From: Candidatus Dormiibacterota bacterium
GTDB taxonomy: Bacteria > Chloroflexota > Dormibacteria > Dormibacterales > Dormibacteraceae
Length of the DNA stretch: 64,000 nucleotides
Direction of reading: 5' to 3'
NCBI GenBank assembly: GCA_955652705.1
Contig: CATPBK010000080.1
Coordinates: forward strand, 34,406 to 98,405
Below, in pieces: positions 13,105-21,005 of this stretch. The position numbers and the translations under genes are program-made. Under the pieces are notes generated by a model. That model was not told the origin of the DNA. It did not search any database and saw nothing but the letters and a program-made list of their open reading frames with translations. Numbering within the stretch: the stretch's first letter is position 1; each line of letters opens with the position of its first letter.

Positions 13105-13949
13105 GGTGTGACCATGGTGCCTATGCCTGCCTCCGTGAACAGCTCCAACAAGAGCGCGTGGGCGGTACGGCCGTCGATGATGTGCGTTTGCGACACTGCG
13201 TCAAGGGCGCGCAAGCAGGCCTTGACCTTGGGGATCATGCCGCCGCTGACCTTGCCGGTCGTGAGCAGCCGTTCGGCGTCGGCGCGGCTCAGCTGGCTCA
13301 CGACCTTGTCCTCCTCGCCGACCACACCCTCGACGTCGGTGAGCAGGATCAGCTTGGCGGCGCCGAGCCCGACCGCGACCTCGGCCGCCACCGTGTCGGC
13401 GTTGATGTTGTACGAGTGCCCGTCGTAGCCAAGGCCGATCGAAGCGATGACCGGTATGTAGCCGCGATTGATCAGCGCCTGGATCGGCTCCGGATTGATC
13501 TGGGTCACGCGACCGACGAAGCCCAAGCTCGGGTCGGAGGCCTCGGCGATGATGCTGGGGCCGTCCTCGCCGCTCATGCCGACCGCCTGGCCGCCGAGCC
13601 TGTTGATGGTCGCCACCAGGTCCGGGTTGATCTTCCCGGTCAAGACCATCTTCACCACGTCCATGGTCTCGGCGTCGGTGACACGGAGCCCCTCCAGGAA
13701 CTCGGCTTTCAAACCGAGCCGCTCGCTCATCGCGGTGATCTCCGGACCGCCCCCGTGGACCAGGACCGGGTAAAGGCCGACGTACCGCAGAAGCACGACA
13801 TCCAGCAGCGTTTCCTGCTTGGAGTTCATCGCGCTGCCGCCCAGCTTCACAACGACCGTCTGGCCGTGGAAGCGCTTGATGTACGGCAGCGCCTCGACCA
13901 GCACGCGGGCGCGGTCTTCAGCAGTCAGCGTCATGTCGTCCCACCCCAC
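13101..13949 (-). CDS. argB: Acetylglutamate kinase
   Basis: It phosphorylates N-acetylglutamate, the usual feedback-controlled step of the pathway. The 282-residue amino-acid kinase fold shows the phosphate loop TVVVKLGGSAM, VLVHGGGPEI, and the C-terminal ATP-site segment GKVSGGMIPKVKACL. An alternative start is the internal ATG at 13934 (MTLTAEDR), which has GGTGGG just upstream and may be the real one. The gap to argJ is 33 bases from the first start. Confidence 0.94.
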   Translation of the reverse strand: MGWDDMTLTAEDRARVLVEALPYIKRFHGQTVVVKLGGSAMNSKQETLLDVVLLRYVGLYPVLVHGGGPEITAMSERLGLKAEFLEGLRVTDAETMDVVKMVLTGKINPDLVATINRLGGQAVGMSGEDGPSIIAEASDPSLGFVGRVTQINPEPIQALINRGYIPVIASIGLGYDGHSYNINADTVAAEVAVGLGAAKLILLTDVEGVVGEEDKVVSQLSRADAERLLTTGKVSGGMIPKVKACLRALDAVSQTHIIDGRTAHALLLELFTEAGIGTMVTP

Positions 13950-13982
13950 GAAATCTTCGATATCGCGGGGATCCCGGCGTTC

Positions 13983-15200
13983 TCAGGTCGTGTAATCAGC
14001 ATTTATCTGCACGTACTCCTCCGATAGGTCGCAGCCCCAGGCTTCAGCCTCGCCGTCGCCCAGTCCGAGTTCGGCGGCAATCTCGATCTCCGGTGTTCTG
14101 AAGGCCTGCTGGACCGCTTCCAGGTCGACAGGCTGGCCCGTTCCGGCCGTGAACACGGTCAGGCCGCCGACCCGCACCGTGAGCCGGTCGATGGCGAGCT
14201 CCGAGCCACTGTAACCGAGCGCGCACACGATCCGGCCCCAGTTCGGGTCGCCACCGTGGACGGCGGTCTTGACGAGGCTGGAAGAGGCGACCGCCCGCGC
14301 CGCCTGCCGCGCCTGGCCATGATCGGGGGCGCCCTTCACCCGTACGGTGATCAGCTTCGTGGCGCCCTCGCCGTCCTGGGCGATGGCTCGGGCCAGCTGG
14401 CGCGCGACGAGCAGGATGGCGTCCTCGAGCACTTCCGCTTCCGGTGAGGCGGGACCGATCGGCCGGTTGCCGGCCGCGCCGTTGGCGAGCAGGAGAAAGG
14501 TGTCGTTGGTGGAGCTGTCGCCGTCGACGGTGACCTGGTTGAAGCTGCGGTCGGCGACGCGCCTCACGAGCGCAGCCATCAGGCCCGGCTCGACCGCGGC
14601 GTCGGTCGTGACGTAGGCGAGCATGGTCGCCAGGTTCGGGTGGATCATCCCAGCGCCCTTGCACATACCGCCGACCCGCACGTTGGCGCCCGCCACCTCG
14701 ACCTCGGTGGTGGCGGTCTTCGGCTTGGTGTCGGTGGTCATGATGGCTCGCGCGGCCGCGGGGCCGTTCTCTGCCGAGAGCCCCTCGCAGGCGGCCGCAA
14801 TGCCGCGCTTCACCGCCTCCATCGGCAGGTAGCGGCCGATCACGCCGGTCGACCCGATCAAGACCTGAGGCGGGTCGAGGTCCAGGCGATCCGCCGTCAG
14901 CTTCGCCATCAGGAGAGCGTCCTTGTAGCCCTGGGCGCCGGTGCAGGCGTTGGCGTTCCCGGAGTTGATGACCAGCGCCTGGACCCGATTTTGCCGGAGG
15001 TGGAGCTGGTCGATCACGACCGGCGCCGCCTTCACCTTGTTGGTCGTGAACACGCCGCCGGCGTCGCACTTCCGCTCGCTCTGGATCACGCAGAGGTCAT
15101 CACGCTGATCCTCCGGAATCGCACCCGCGCCGGCCGTGAAGGCTTTGATGCCGCAGGCGGCGGTGCCCGCCCGCCAGTCGCGCGGGAAGGTCAGGGCCAC
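13983..15200 (-). CDS. argJ: Bifunctional ornithine acetyltransferase / N-acetylglutamate synthase
   Basis: ArgJ recycles the acetyl group from acetylornithine to glutamate. The 405-residue precursor is a self-cleaving Ntn-fold protein. The conserved cleavage site lies in KGAGMIHPNLATMLAYV, where the Thr of ATML becomes the N-terminal nucleophile of the beta chain. The GTG start (MALTFPRDW) overlaps the end of argC by 10 bases. The open frame continues upstream through argC only as a shadow. Its presence without argA or argE in the window fits the cyclic pathway. Confidence 0.95.
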   Translation of the reverse strand: MALTFPRDWRAGTAACGIKAFTAGAGAIPEDQRDDLCVIQSERKCDAGGVFTTNKVKAAPVVIDQLHLRQNRVQALVINSGNANACTGAQGYKDALLMAKLTADRLDLDPPQVLIGSTGVIGRYLPMEAVKRGIAAACEGLSAENGPAAARAIMTTDTKPKTATTEVEVAGANVRVGGMCKGAGMIHPNLATMLAYVTTDAAVEPGLMAALVRRVADRSFNQVTVDGDSSTNDTFLLLANGAAGNRPIGPASPEAEVLEDAILLVARQLARAIAQDGEGATKLITVRVKGAPDHGQARQAARAVASSSLVKTAVHGGDPNWGRIVCALGYSGSELAIDRLTVRVGGLTVFTAGTGQPVDLEAVQQAFRTPEIEIAAELGLGDGEAEAWGCDLSEEYVQINADYTT

Positions 15201-16204
15201 TGGAGCGCCTCCTCGAGTCCGAGCCGGCGATCGAGGCCGAAGGCGATGTTGAAGCACTCGACCCCTTGCCCGGAGGCGCCCTTGACGAGGTTGTCGAGGG
15301 CCGCGGTCACCACCGCCTTGTGGCCCTGCGCCGACACGTTGACCAGGCAGAGGTTGGTGTGGCTCGCCAGCTTGGTCGTCGGCGTCCGCTCGACGACGCG
15401 CGTGAAGGGCTGCTCGCTGTAGAACTCGCGGTAGGCCTCTTCGAGCTGGGCGAGCGGGCCGGCCAGATCGAAATAGCAGGTGACGAGGATGCCGCGGGTC
15501 ATCGGGACCAGATGCGGCACGAAGGTCACCTCCGGTGGCTTGCCGGCCAGGCCGGCCAGCTCCTGGAGCACCTCGGGCAGGTGGCGGTGGCCGGTGATCG
15601 CATAAGCGCCCAGGGTCTCGTTGACCTCGGCGAAATGCACCCCCAGGCCCGGCGACCGGCCGGCCCCGCTCACGCCGGACTTCGCATCCACGATCACGTC
15701 CGACGCGACCAGGCCCGCCGCCACGGCCGGCGCCAGCCCCAGTATGGCTGCCGTCGAGTAGCACCCGGGGACCGCCACCAGCCGGGCGTCGGGGAGGTCC
15801 GCGGCGTGCAGCTCGGGGAGCCCGAAGACGGCGCTGGCAAGCAGGTCGCGGGCGGGGTGCTCCTGCCGGTACCAGACCGGATAGAGCGCCGGGTCTTTGA
15901 GCCGGAAGTCGGCGCTCATGTCGACCACGCGCGCGCCTGCCTCCAACCACGCTTCCGCCTTGGCCGCGCCGACGTTGTGGGGCAGGCAGCTGAAGACCAC
16001 GTCGACCTGCGAAGCGTCCGGCTCCGGCCGGAACTCGCCTTCCAGGTCGTGGAGCGGGAAGACCTCCGAATAGGGCCGGCCGGCCAAGGAGCGCGAGGTG
16101 AGCTGGACCAGTTCCACCGCCGGGTGGCGGGACAGGAGGTGGACCAGCGTCATGCCCGCATAGCCATTGGCGCCGGCCACCGCGGCCCGGGTCTTCCCAC
16201 TCAT
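15191..16204 (-). CDS. argC: N-acetyl-gamma-glutamyl-phosphate reductase
   Basis: It reduces N-acetylglutamyl phosphate with NADPH. The 337-residue protein has a Rossmann N-terminus (AAVAGANGYAGMTLVHLL), the catalytic Cys in VPGCYSTAAIL and the conserved GAYAITGHRHLPE. ATG is the start and opens the arg operon. There is no Shine-Dalgarno sequence, and an ARG box ends four bases before the ATG, with a TATGTT element nine bases before it, so the mRNA may be leaderless. Confidence 0.95.
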   Translation of the reverse strand: MSGKTRAAVAGANGYAGMTLVHLLSRHPAVELVQLTSRSLAGRPYSEVFPLHDLEGEFRPEPDASQVDVVFSCLPHNVGAAKAEAWLEAGARVVDMSADFRLKDPALYPVWYRQEHPARDLLASAVFGLPELHAADLPDARLVAVPGCYSTAAILGLAPAVAAGLVASDVIVDAKSGVSGAGRSPGLGVHFAEVNETLGAYAITGHRHLPEVLQELAGLAGKPPEVTFVPHLVPMTRGILVTCYFDLAGPLAQLEEAYREFYSEQPFTRVVERTPTTKLASHTNLCLVNVSAQGHKAVVTAALDNLVKGASGQGVECFNIAFGLDRRLGLEEALQWP

Positions 16205-16207
16205 GAG

Positions 16208-16242
16208 TGCATAAACATACAGGCCTTACGCATAAGCATGCA
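16208..16242 (-). promoter_or_regulatory. Two tandem ARG boxes before argC
   Basis: Two imperfect palindromes of the form TGyAT-N4-ATGCr occur at 16208-16221 and 16229-16242. Their centres are exactly 21 bases apart, two turns of B-DNA, which is the classic spacing of paired ArgR operator boxes. The box nearest argC contains a TATGTT element positioned as a -10 hexamer. Because argR lies in the same operon, these boxes most likely let arginine-bound ArgR shut off the whole argCJBDRGH unit. Confidence 0.75.
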
Positions 16243-16256
16243 GGTCGCTCCGGAGG

Positions 16257-16568
16257 TCAGGCTTCGTTGAAGAAGCAGCTCGTCGCGCCCGTGTGGCAGG
16301 CCGGCCCGTGCGCGTGGACGCGGAGCAGGATTGCGTCCAGGTCGCAGTCGAGGCGGCGCTCGACCACGTCCATCCGGTTGCCGGAAGTGCCGCCTTTCTC
16401 CCAGAGCCCACGGGTCCGGGAGTGGAACCAGGCCTGCCCGGTCTCGACTGTTTTGCGCCAGGCCTCGGCGTCCATCCAGGCCAGCATCAGGACGTGGCCG
16501 GTGTCCGCATCCTGCACGACAGCTGGAAGGAGGCCGCCGGTGAAATCCGGTTCACCCTGCTCGCTCAT
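16257..16568 (-). CDS. hisI: Phosphoribosyl-AMP cyclohydrolase
   Basis: It opens the purine ring of phosphoribosyl-AMP in histidine synthesis. The 103-residue protein shows [17 protein letters not shown], the metal-binding DCDLDAI and the Cys pair in [10 protein letters not shown], all typical of the HisI cyclohydrolase domain. No HisE pyrophosphohydrolase domain is attached. The ATG gives MSEQGEPDF. Longer frames would run into the repeat-rich spacer. It is the last his gene, 217 bases after hisF. Confidence 0.94.
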   Translation of the reverse strand: MSEQGEPDFTGGLLPAVVQDADTGHVLMLAWMDAEAWRKTVETGQAWFHSRTRGLWEKGGTSGNRMDVVERRLDCDLDAILLRVHAHGPACHTGATSCFFNEA

Positions 16569-16785
16569 CTGAGGCAATCCCGGGGCCCCGGCAGAAGGCC
16601 AGGGGCGGCCGCGAGTGCGGCCGAAGGGGGGCAGGGCTGTGCCCCGCACAGCCCGCCGCCGGTGTCAAGACCGCCGAAGGCGGGCGAGCGCAGGCGAGCC
16701 GGAGTCTTGACGCCGGTGTTGCCGGGGGGGCGGAGCCCCCCAGTTAAGGCGCGCGGGGAGCTTGCTCTGGGCATGGTGACCGCGT
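16569..16785. repeat. Palindrome-rich hisF-hisI spacer
   Basis: This spacer holds one copy of the 48-base dispersed repeat (16582-16629), a perfect 9-base stem GGGCTGTGC/GCACAGCCC (16634-16654), a 12-of-13 matched inverted repeat containing GTCAAGAC (16659-16671 with 16704-16716) and a G7/C6 hairpin with loop CGGA (16724-16741). No coding frame with family character was seen. Such stacked hairpins could act as an intercistronic terminator or RNA stabiliser. Confidence 0.7.
16582..16629 (+). repeat. Dispersed GC-rich repeat, copy A
   Basis: This 48-base sequence matches the one at 30888-30935 with only two mismatches by direct comparison. It contains the palindromic core GGCCGCGAGTGCGGCC. Both copies lie between co-directional minus-strand genes and have a G-run/C-run hairpin ending in CCCCCC a short way downstream on the plus strand. 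Confidence 0.85.
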
Positions 16786-17547
16786 TCACAGCCTAATCTC
16801 CAGTCCGAGGGCTGCGAGGTCTTGCTTGACCTGCCCGATCGTCAGCTCGCCGAAGTGGAACACCGACGCCGCCAGGGCTGCCTCGGCCCCCCCGGCCGTG
16901 AGCGCCTCGTACATGTGCGCCGCGGTGCCCGCCCCGCCCGAGGCGATCACCGGCAGCCGCACCGCCCGGCTCACCGCGGCGGTCAGCTCCAGGTCGTAGC
17001 CGCTCTTGGTCCCGTCCCGGTCCATCGAGGTCAGCAGGATCTCCCCCGCCCCCCGGTCCTCAGCTTCGCGAGCCCAGGCCACCGCGTCGCGGCCCGCTTC
17101 GCGCCGGCCGCCGTGGCTGAACACCTCCCAGCCCGCGGCCTCCGGGCGGCGCCGGGCATCGATCGCGACGACGACGCACTGGGAGCCGAAGATTTCCGCT
17201 CCTCGCGTGATCAGCTCTGGATCCTCGAGGGCGGCGGTGTTCACGGCCACCTTGTCGGCCCCGTGCGAGAGCAATTGCTGCATGTCCTCAGTGCTGCGCA
17301 CGCCGCCCCCCACCGTGAGCGGGATGAAGACCTGGTCGGCCGTGCGCGAGACCGCGTCAAGGAGGATGTCCCGTTCCTCCGCGGAAGCGGTGATGTCCAG
17401 GAAGACGAGCTCGTCGGCGCCCGCCTGGTCGTAGGCGGCGGCCAGCTCGGCCGGGTCGCCTGCGTCGCGCAGCTCGACGAACCGAACGCCTTTTACGACG
17501 CGGCCCGCGTCAACGTCCAGGCACGGTATGACGCGCTTGGCTGGCAT
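16786..17547 (-). CDS. hisF: Imidazole glycerol phosphate synthase, cyclase subunit
   Basis: HisF forms imidazole glycerol phosphate and AICAR from PRFAR with ammonia delivered by HisH. The 253-residue TIM barrel has the catalytic Asp residues in [14 protein letters not shown] (near residue 11) and VAIDARR (near residue 130), plus the phosphate-binding GGGVRS and ASGGAG segments. It lies 10 bases downstream of an unidentified 108-codon gene that separates it from its partner hisH. Confidence 0.96.
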   Translation of the reverse strand: MPAKRVIPCLDVDAGRVVKGVRFVELRDAGDPAELAAAYDQAGADELVFLDITASAEERDILLDAVSRTADQVFIPLTVGGGVRSTEDMQQLLSHGADKVAVNTAALEDPELITRGAEIFGSQCVVVAIDARRRPEAAGWEVFSHGGRREAGRDAVAWAREAEDRGAGEILLTSMDRDGTKSGYDLELTAAVSRAVRLPVIASGGAGTAAHMYEALTAGGAEAALAASVFHFGELTIGQVKQDLAALGLEIRL

Positions 17548-17557
17548 GGCGATTCAG

Positions 17558-17884
17558 TCAGCCGACCTTGAAGAGAGGTTCGCCGCCGAACACGAACGGT
17601 TCTTCCGGTTGAAAGGCGTCGGCCTTGCTGTTGAATTCCTTGAAGCCAGGATCGTTGTCGTGCACGTGGTGCCCCTCGCCCTCCGACTCGACAGCGATCA
17701 CGTAGTTGGCGATGCCTTCCTTCTCGTGGGTGCCGAAGGCCGAGCGGAAGATGCGAGCCCGCTTGAAGAGTCCCCGCTTGTGATAGTCGCGCCAGCGCGG
17801 GAGCTCGCTCGACTCGAAGAGCCGCTCGTACTCGTGTGCCTGCTCGGCCCGGATCCTGATCACCAGAACAGCCATCTCGCTCAT
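17558..17884 (-). CDS. Hypothetical 108-residue protein inside the his operon
   Basis: I do not recognise the family. The sequence opens MAVLVIRIRAEQAHEYE and ends FGGEPLFKV, with a central FRSAFGTHEKEGIANYVIAVE and a His pair in GHHVHDND. The strand-helix-strand pattern and length suggest a dimeric alpha/beta-barrel (ferredoxin-like) protein of the YciI/antibiotic-monooxygenase sort, but this is a guess. It starts directly after the hisH stop and ends 10 bases before hisF, so it is surely cotranscribed. The position is often held by hisA, which this protein clearly is not. Confidence 0.8.
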   Translation of the reverse strand: MSEMAVLVIRIRAEQAHEYERLFESSELPRWRDYHKRGLFKRARIFRSAFGTHEKEGIANYVIAVESEGEGHHVHDNDPGFKEFNSKADAFQPEEPFVFGGEPLFKVG

Positions 17885-18484
17885 TCAGCCCTCCCCGCAA
17901 ACGCCCAGAAAGTTGGCATAGACCCGAAGCCCAGCAGTGCCGCTCTTCTCCGGGTGGAACTGGGTGCCCATCACGTTAAGGCGCGCGGCGGCGGCGGCCG
18001 GCGCCGTCTCGGTGCTGCCGATCACGCAGTCAGTCGCAGCTGGCGTGTAGGAGTGCACGAAGTAAAAGTAGGACGCGTCCGGGATGCCGTCCCAGAGCGG
18101 CGACCAGTCGACCTGGCGCAGCCGGCACCAGCCGATCACCGGCAGGCGCTCGCTGTCGGCGACCAGCTCGACCGAGCCCTTGAGCAACCCGAGGCCCTCA
18201 TGGTGGCCGTGCTCGGAGGACTCGTCGAAGAGCAGCTGGTAGCCGAGGCAGACGCCGAGCAGCGGCTTACCGCGCCGGGCCAGGTCCACCACTTCCCGGC
18301 CCAGGTTGCCCTGCTCCAGCTTCTTCAAAGCCGGCGCGAAAGCCCCGACGCCTGGCAGGACCAGACCGTTGGCTCGGCGCAGGTCCTCCTTGTCCGCGGT
18401 GATCGTCGGATGGGCGCCCGCGTTGAGCAGCGCGCGCTCGACCGAGCGCAGGTTGCCAACGCCATAGTCGACGATGGCGATCAA
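17885..18484 (-). CDS. hisH: Imidazole glycerol phosphate synthase, glutaminase subunit
   Basis: HisH supplies ammonia from glutamine to HisF. The 199-residue class I amidotransferase has the nucleophile Cys in GVCLGYQLLF and the His-x-Glu of the triad in GTQFHPEKSG. The start is TTG (MIAIVDYGVGNL is the family N-terminus). It follows hisB after a 52-base gap. Confidence 0.96.
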   Translation of the reverse strand: MIAIVDYGVGNLRSVERALLNAGAHPTITADKEDLRRANGLVLPGVGAFAPALKKLEQGNLGREVVDLARRGKPLLGVCLGYQLLFDESSEHGHHEGLGLLKGSVELVADSERLPVIGWCRLRQVDWSPLWDGIPDASYFYFVHSYTPAATDCVIGSTETAPAAAAARLNVMGTQFHPEKSGTAGLRVYANFLGVCGEG

Positions 18485-18536
18485 CCGGTGAGGCCGTCCC
18501 GGGCCGGCGCAGATCCCCCGTTGGTCCCGGGCGCTC

Positions 18537-19118
18537 TCAACCTAGTACGCCTTTCGAGGAAGGGACGCCGCGGCCGCGCACGGACATCGAATCGCGCAGG
18601 GCCAGACCCAATGCCTTGAACGTCGATTCCGCGATGTGGTGCCGGTTGCGGCCCCGGATCAGGTCAACGTGGATGGTCGCCCCGAGGTGCAGCGAGAAGG
18701 CTCGCCAGAACTCCTCTAGCACCTCGCTTTCGAGTGTTCCGATCCGCCCTTTGAGAGGCACGTTGTAGGAGAGGTAAGGCCGCTTCCCGAGGTCGACCAC
18801 CACGCGCGCCAGCGACTCGTCGAGGGGCGCGTAGGCGGCGGCGAAGCGGGCAATTCCGTCGCGGTCGCCAAGCACCTTGGCGAGGACCTGCCCGAGCACG
18901 ATCCCGGAATCCTCCACGAGGTGGTGCGGGTCGACCTGGACGTCGCCCTGCCCCCGCAGCCGCAGATCGAACGCTCCGTAGCGGGCGACCTGCTCCAGCA
19001 TGTGATCCAGGAAGGCCAGGCCCGTGCCGACCTCAACCTGGCTGCCCGCGTCCAGCGTGACCTCGGCGACCAGGCGGGTCTCCTTGGAGTCCCGCTCCAG
19101 GCGCGCGCTCCTACTCAA
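18537..19118 (-). CDS. hisB: Imidazoleglycerol-phosphate dehydratase
   Basis: This manganese enzyme dehydrates imidazole glycerol phosphate to imidazole acetol phosphate. The monofunctional 193-residue form is complete, with metal-binding motifs FLDHMLEQ, DPHHLVEDSGI and GRNRHHIAEST. No histidinol phosphatase domain is fused. It overlaps hisD by 8 bases. Confidence 0.96.
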   Translation of the reverse strand: MSRSARLERDSKETRLVAEVTLDAGSQVEVGTGLAFLDHMLEQVARYGAFDLRLRGQGDVQVDPHHLVEDSGIVLGQVLAKVLGDRDGIARFAAAYAPLDESLARVVVDLGKRPYLSYNVPLKGRIGTLESEVLEEFWRAFSLHLGATIHVDLIRGRNRHHIAESTFKALGLALRDSMSVRGRGVPSSKGVLG

Positions 19119-20379
19119 AGCGCACCTCCACAGCGTGGGCGTGGGCGGTCAGCCCCTCCAGGCGGGCCAGGGCGACGCAAGCTTCACGCAGCAGGTCGAG
19201 GTCGCCCCGATTCAGGCTGGCGACGCTGGTGCGCTTCAAGAACGTGTACACGCCCAGGGGCGAGCTGAACCGGGCGGCGCCGGCCGTCGGCAGCGTGTGA
19301 TTGGGGCCGGCGACGTAGTCGCCCAGCGCCACCGGAGCAAACGGCCCCAGGAAGACCGCCCCTGCGTTCTCGACCTTGGCCGAGAGCGCGCCCGGGTCGG
19401 CGACGATCAACTCCAGGTGCTCGGGGGCGAAGTCGTTGGCCACCTCCATCGCCTGCTCCAGGTCCTTCACGACGACCGTGCAGCAGTGCGCGGCGCCGAT
19501 CACCTCGGCCCGCTCCAACCCTCGGACCAGGCTCGACAGCTCCTCCTCGACGCGGTCGGCGAGCTGGGCGGAGTCGGTCACCAGGACCGCCCAGGCCATC
19601 GGGTCGTGCTCCAGCTGGGAGGCCAGGTCGGCGGCTATGTAGTCCGCTCGAGCGCCGGCGTCGGCCACGATCAGCACCTCGGTGGGGCCGGCGAGAGAAT
19701 CGATGCCGACCGCGCCGAAGACCTCCTTTTTGGCCAGCACCACGTAGACGTTCCCCGGCCCGGCAACGACGTCCACGCGGGGCACAGCCGCGGTGCCGTA
19801 GGCGAGCGCGGCGATCGCCTGGGCGCCCCCCATCCGGTAGACCTCGTCGACGCCCGCGATGGCGGCCGCGGCCAGGATGGCCACCGGCACCGACCCGTCG
19901 GGCGCCGGCGGGGTCGCCACGACCACCTCCGTCACGCCCGCGACCCGGGCTGGGATTGCCCCCATCAGCACTGTTGACGGGTAGGCGGCGCGGCCGCCGG
20001 GCACATAGAGCCCGGCGCGACGCACCGGGCGCGTGAGCAGCTTTAAGCCCGGCTTGCCCACCACCGGGTCGAAAACCTGCGTCTCGTGGAACTCGCGAAT
20101 CCGGCGGGCCGCGAACTCGAGCGCGTCGCGGTTGGCGGGCGAGAGGCGTTTCAGCGCGTGGCGGAGCTCCTCTCCGGACACCCGGGCGCCGGCGTCGCCG
20201 GGGTCCCACCCGTCGAACCTTTTGGTGTATTCGCGGAGGGCCGCGTCGCCCTCAGTGCGGACGCGCTCGCAGATCTCGCGAACCGTCGCCCTCTCCTCGG
20301 CCAGCTCCCCCAGATCGAGCCTGCGCCGGCTGAGCGGCGAGTCGAACCAGGAGCCGGCGTCGAAGCGCTTCACTTTCAA
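19111..20379 (-). CDS. hisD: Histidinol dehydrogenase
   Basis: It oxidises histidinol to histidine in two NAD-dependent steps, using zinc. The 422-residue protein shows YVPGGRAAYPSTVLM, AGPTEVLIVAD and the active-site segment ending in DYVAGPNHTLPT. It starts within an ATGA overlap with hisG. Confidence 0.96.
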   Translation of the reverse strand: MKVKRFDAGSWFDSPLSRRRLDLGELAEERATVREICERVRTEGDAALREYTKRFDGWDPGDAGARVSGEELRHALKRLSPANRDALEFAARRIREFHETQVFDPVVGKPGLKLLTRPVRRAGLYVPGGRAAYPSTVLMGAIPARVAGVTEVVVATPPAPDGSVPVAILAAAAIAGVDEVYRMGGAQAIAALAYGTAAVPRVDVVAGPGNVYVVLAKKEVFGAVGIDSLAGPTEVLIVADAGARADYIAADLASQLEHDPMAWAVLVTDSAQLADRVEEELSSLVRGLERAEVIGAAHCCTVVVKDLEQAMEVANDFAPEHLELIVADPGALSAKVENAGAVFLGPFAPVALGDYVAGPNHTLPTAGAARFSSPLGVYTFLKRTSVASLNRGDLDLLREACVALARLEGLTAHAHAVEVRFE

Positions 20380-21005
20380 CTCACCGCGCTCCTGAGCTTC
20401 GTCACCAGCGCCTGGACCTCGCCACTGCGCGTCTTGAGGCTGGCCTGGTTGGCGATCAGCCGGGCCGTCGAGTGCCCCACCTCGGCCACCACCCGGAGAT
20501 GGTTCTCGCGCAGCGTGGCGCCGGTTGCGGTGAGGTCGGCGATCGCGTCGGCGAGGCCGACCTGGGGCGCCAGCTCGACCGCGCCGTGGAGGCGAACGAT
20601 GTCCACCGCATGGCCGGTGCGCCGAAAGAACTCGGCGGTCGCGATCGGGTACTTGGTGGCCACCCGCAGGAGCGGCGGCCAGGTCTCGGGCCCCGCGATC
20701 GGCGACGCCTCGGGCACCGCCAGGATCAGGCGGCAGGCGCCGAATCCGAGGTCGACCAGCTCATAGTGGTCGCCGCGGTTCTCCCAGAGCTGGTCCTTGC
20801 CGACCACGCCGAGGTCGGCGGCTCCGTGGTCGACGTACGCCGCCACGTCGGCCGGCCGTACCAGGACCAGCCTAAGGCCATCACGTTCCAGGAAGAGCCG
20901 CCGGCCGAGCTGCGCGGCGGTGACGCGGGCCACTCCCGCGCGCTCCAGCAAGCTCAGGCTGCCTTCCAGGAGGACGCCGGTCGGAATGGCCAGCGAGACT
21001 TTCAC
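20376..21005 (-). CDS. hisG: ATP phosphoribosyltransferase, short form
   Basis: HisG starts the pathway by joining ATP and PRPP. At 209 residues it is the short form lacking the C-terminal histidine-binding domain, so it needs HisZ, which is encoded immediately upstream with an ATGA overlap. The periplasmic-binding-protein-like fold and the PRPP loop (ADLTATGATLRENHL) are visible. Confidence 0.95.
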   Translation of the reverse strand: MKVSLAIPTGVLLEGSLSLLERAGVARVTAAQLGRRLFLERDGLRLVLVRPADVAAYVDHGAADLGVVGKDQLWENRGDHYELVDLGFGACRLILAVPEASPIAGPETWPPLLRVATKYPIATAEFFRRTGHAVDIVRLHGAVELAPQVGLADAIADLTATGATLRENHLRVVAEVGHSTARLIANQASLKTRSGEVQALVTKLRSAVS

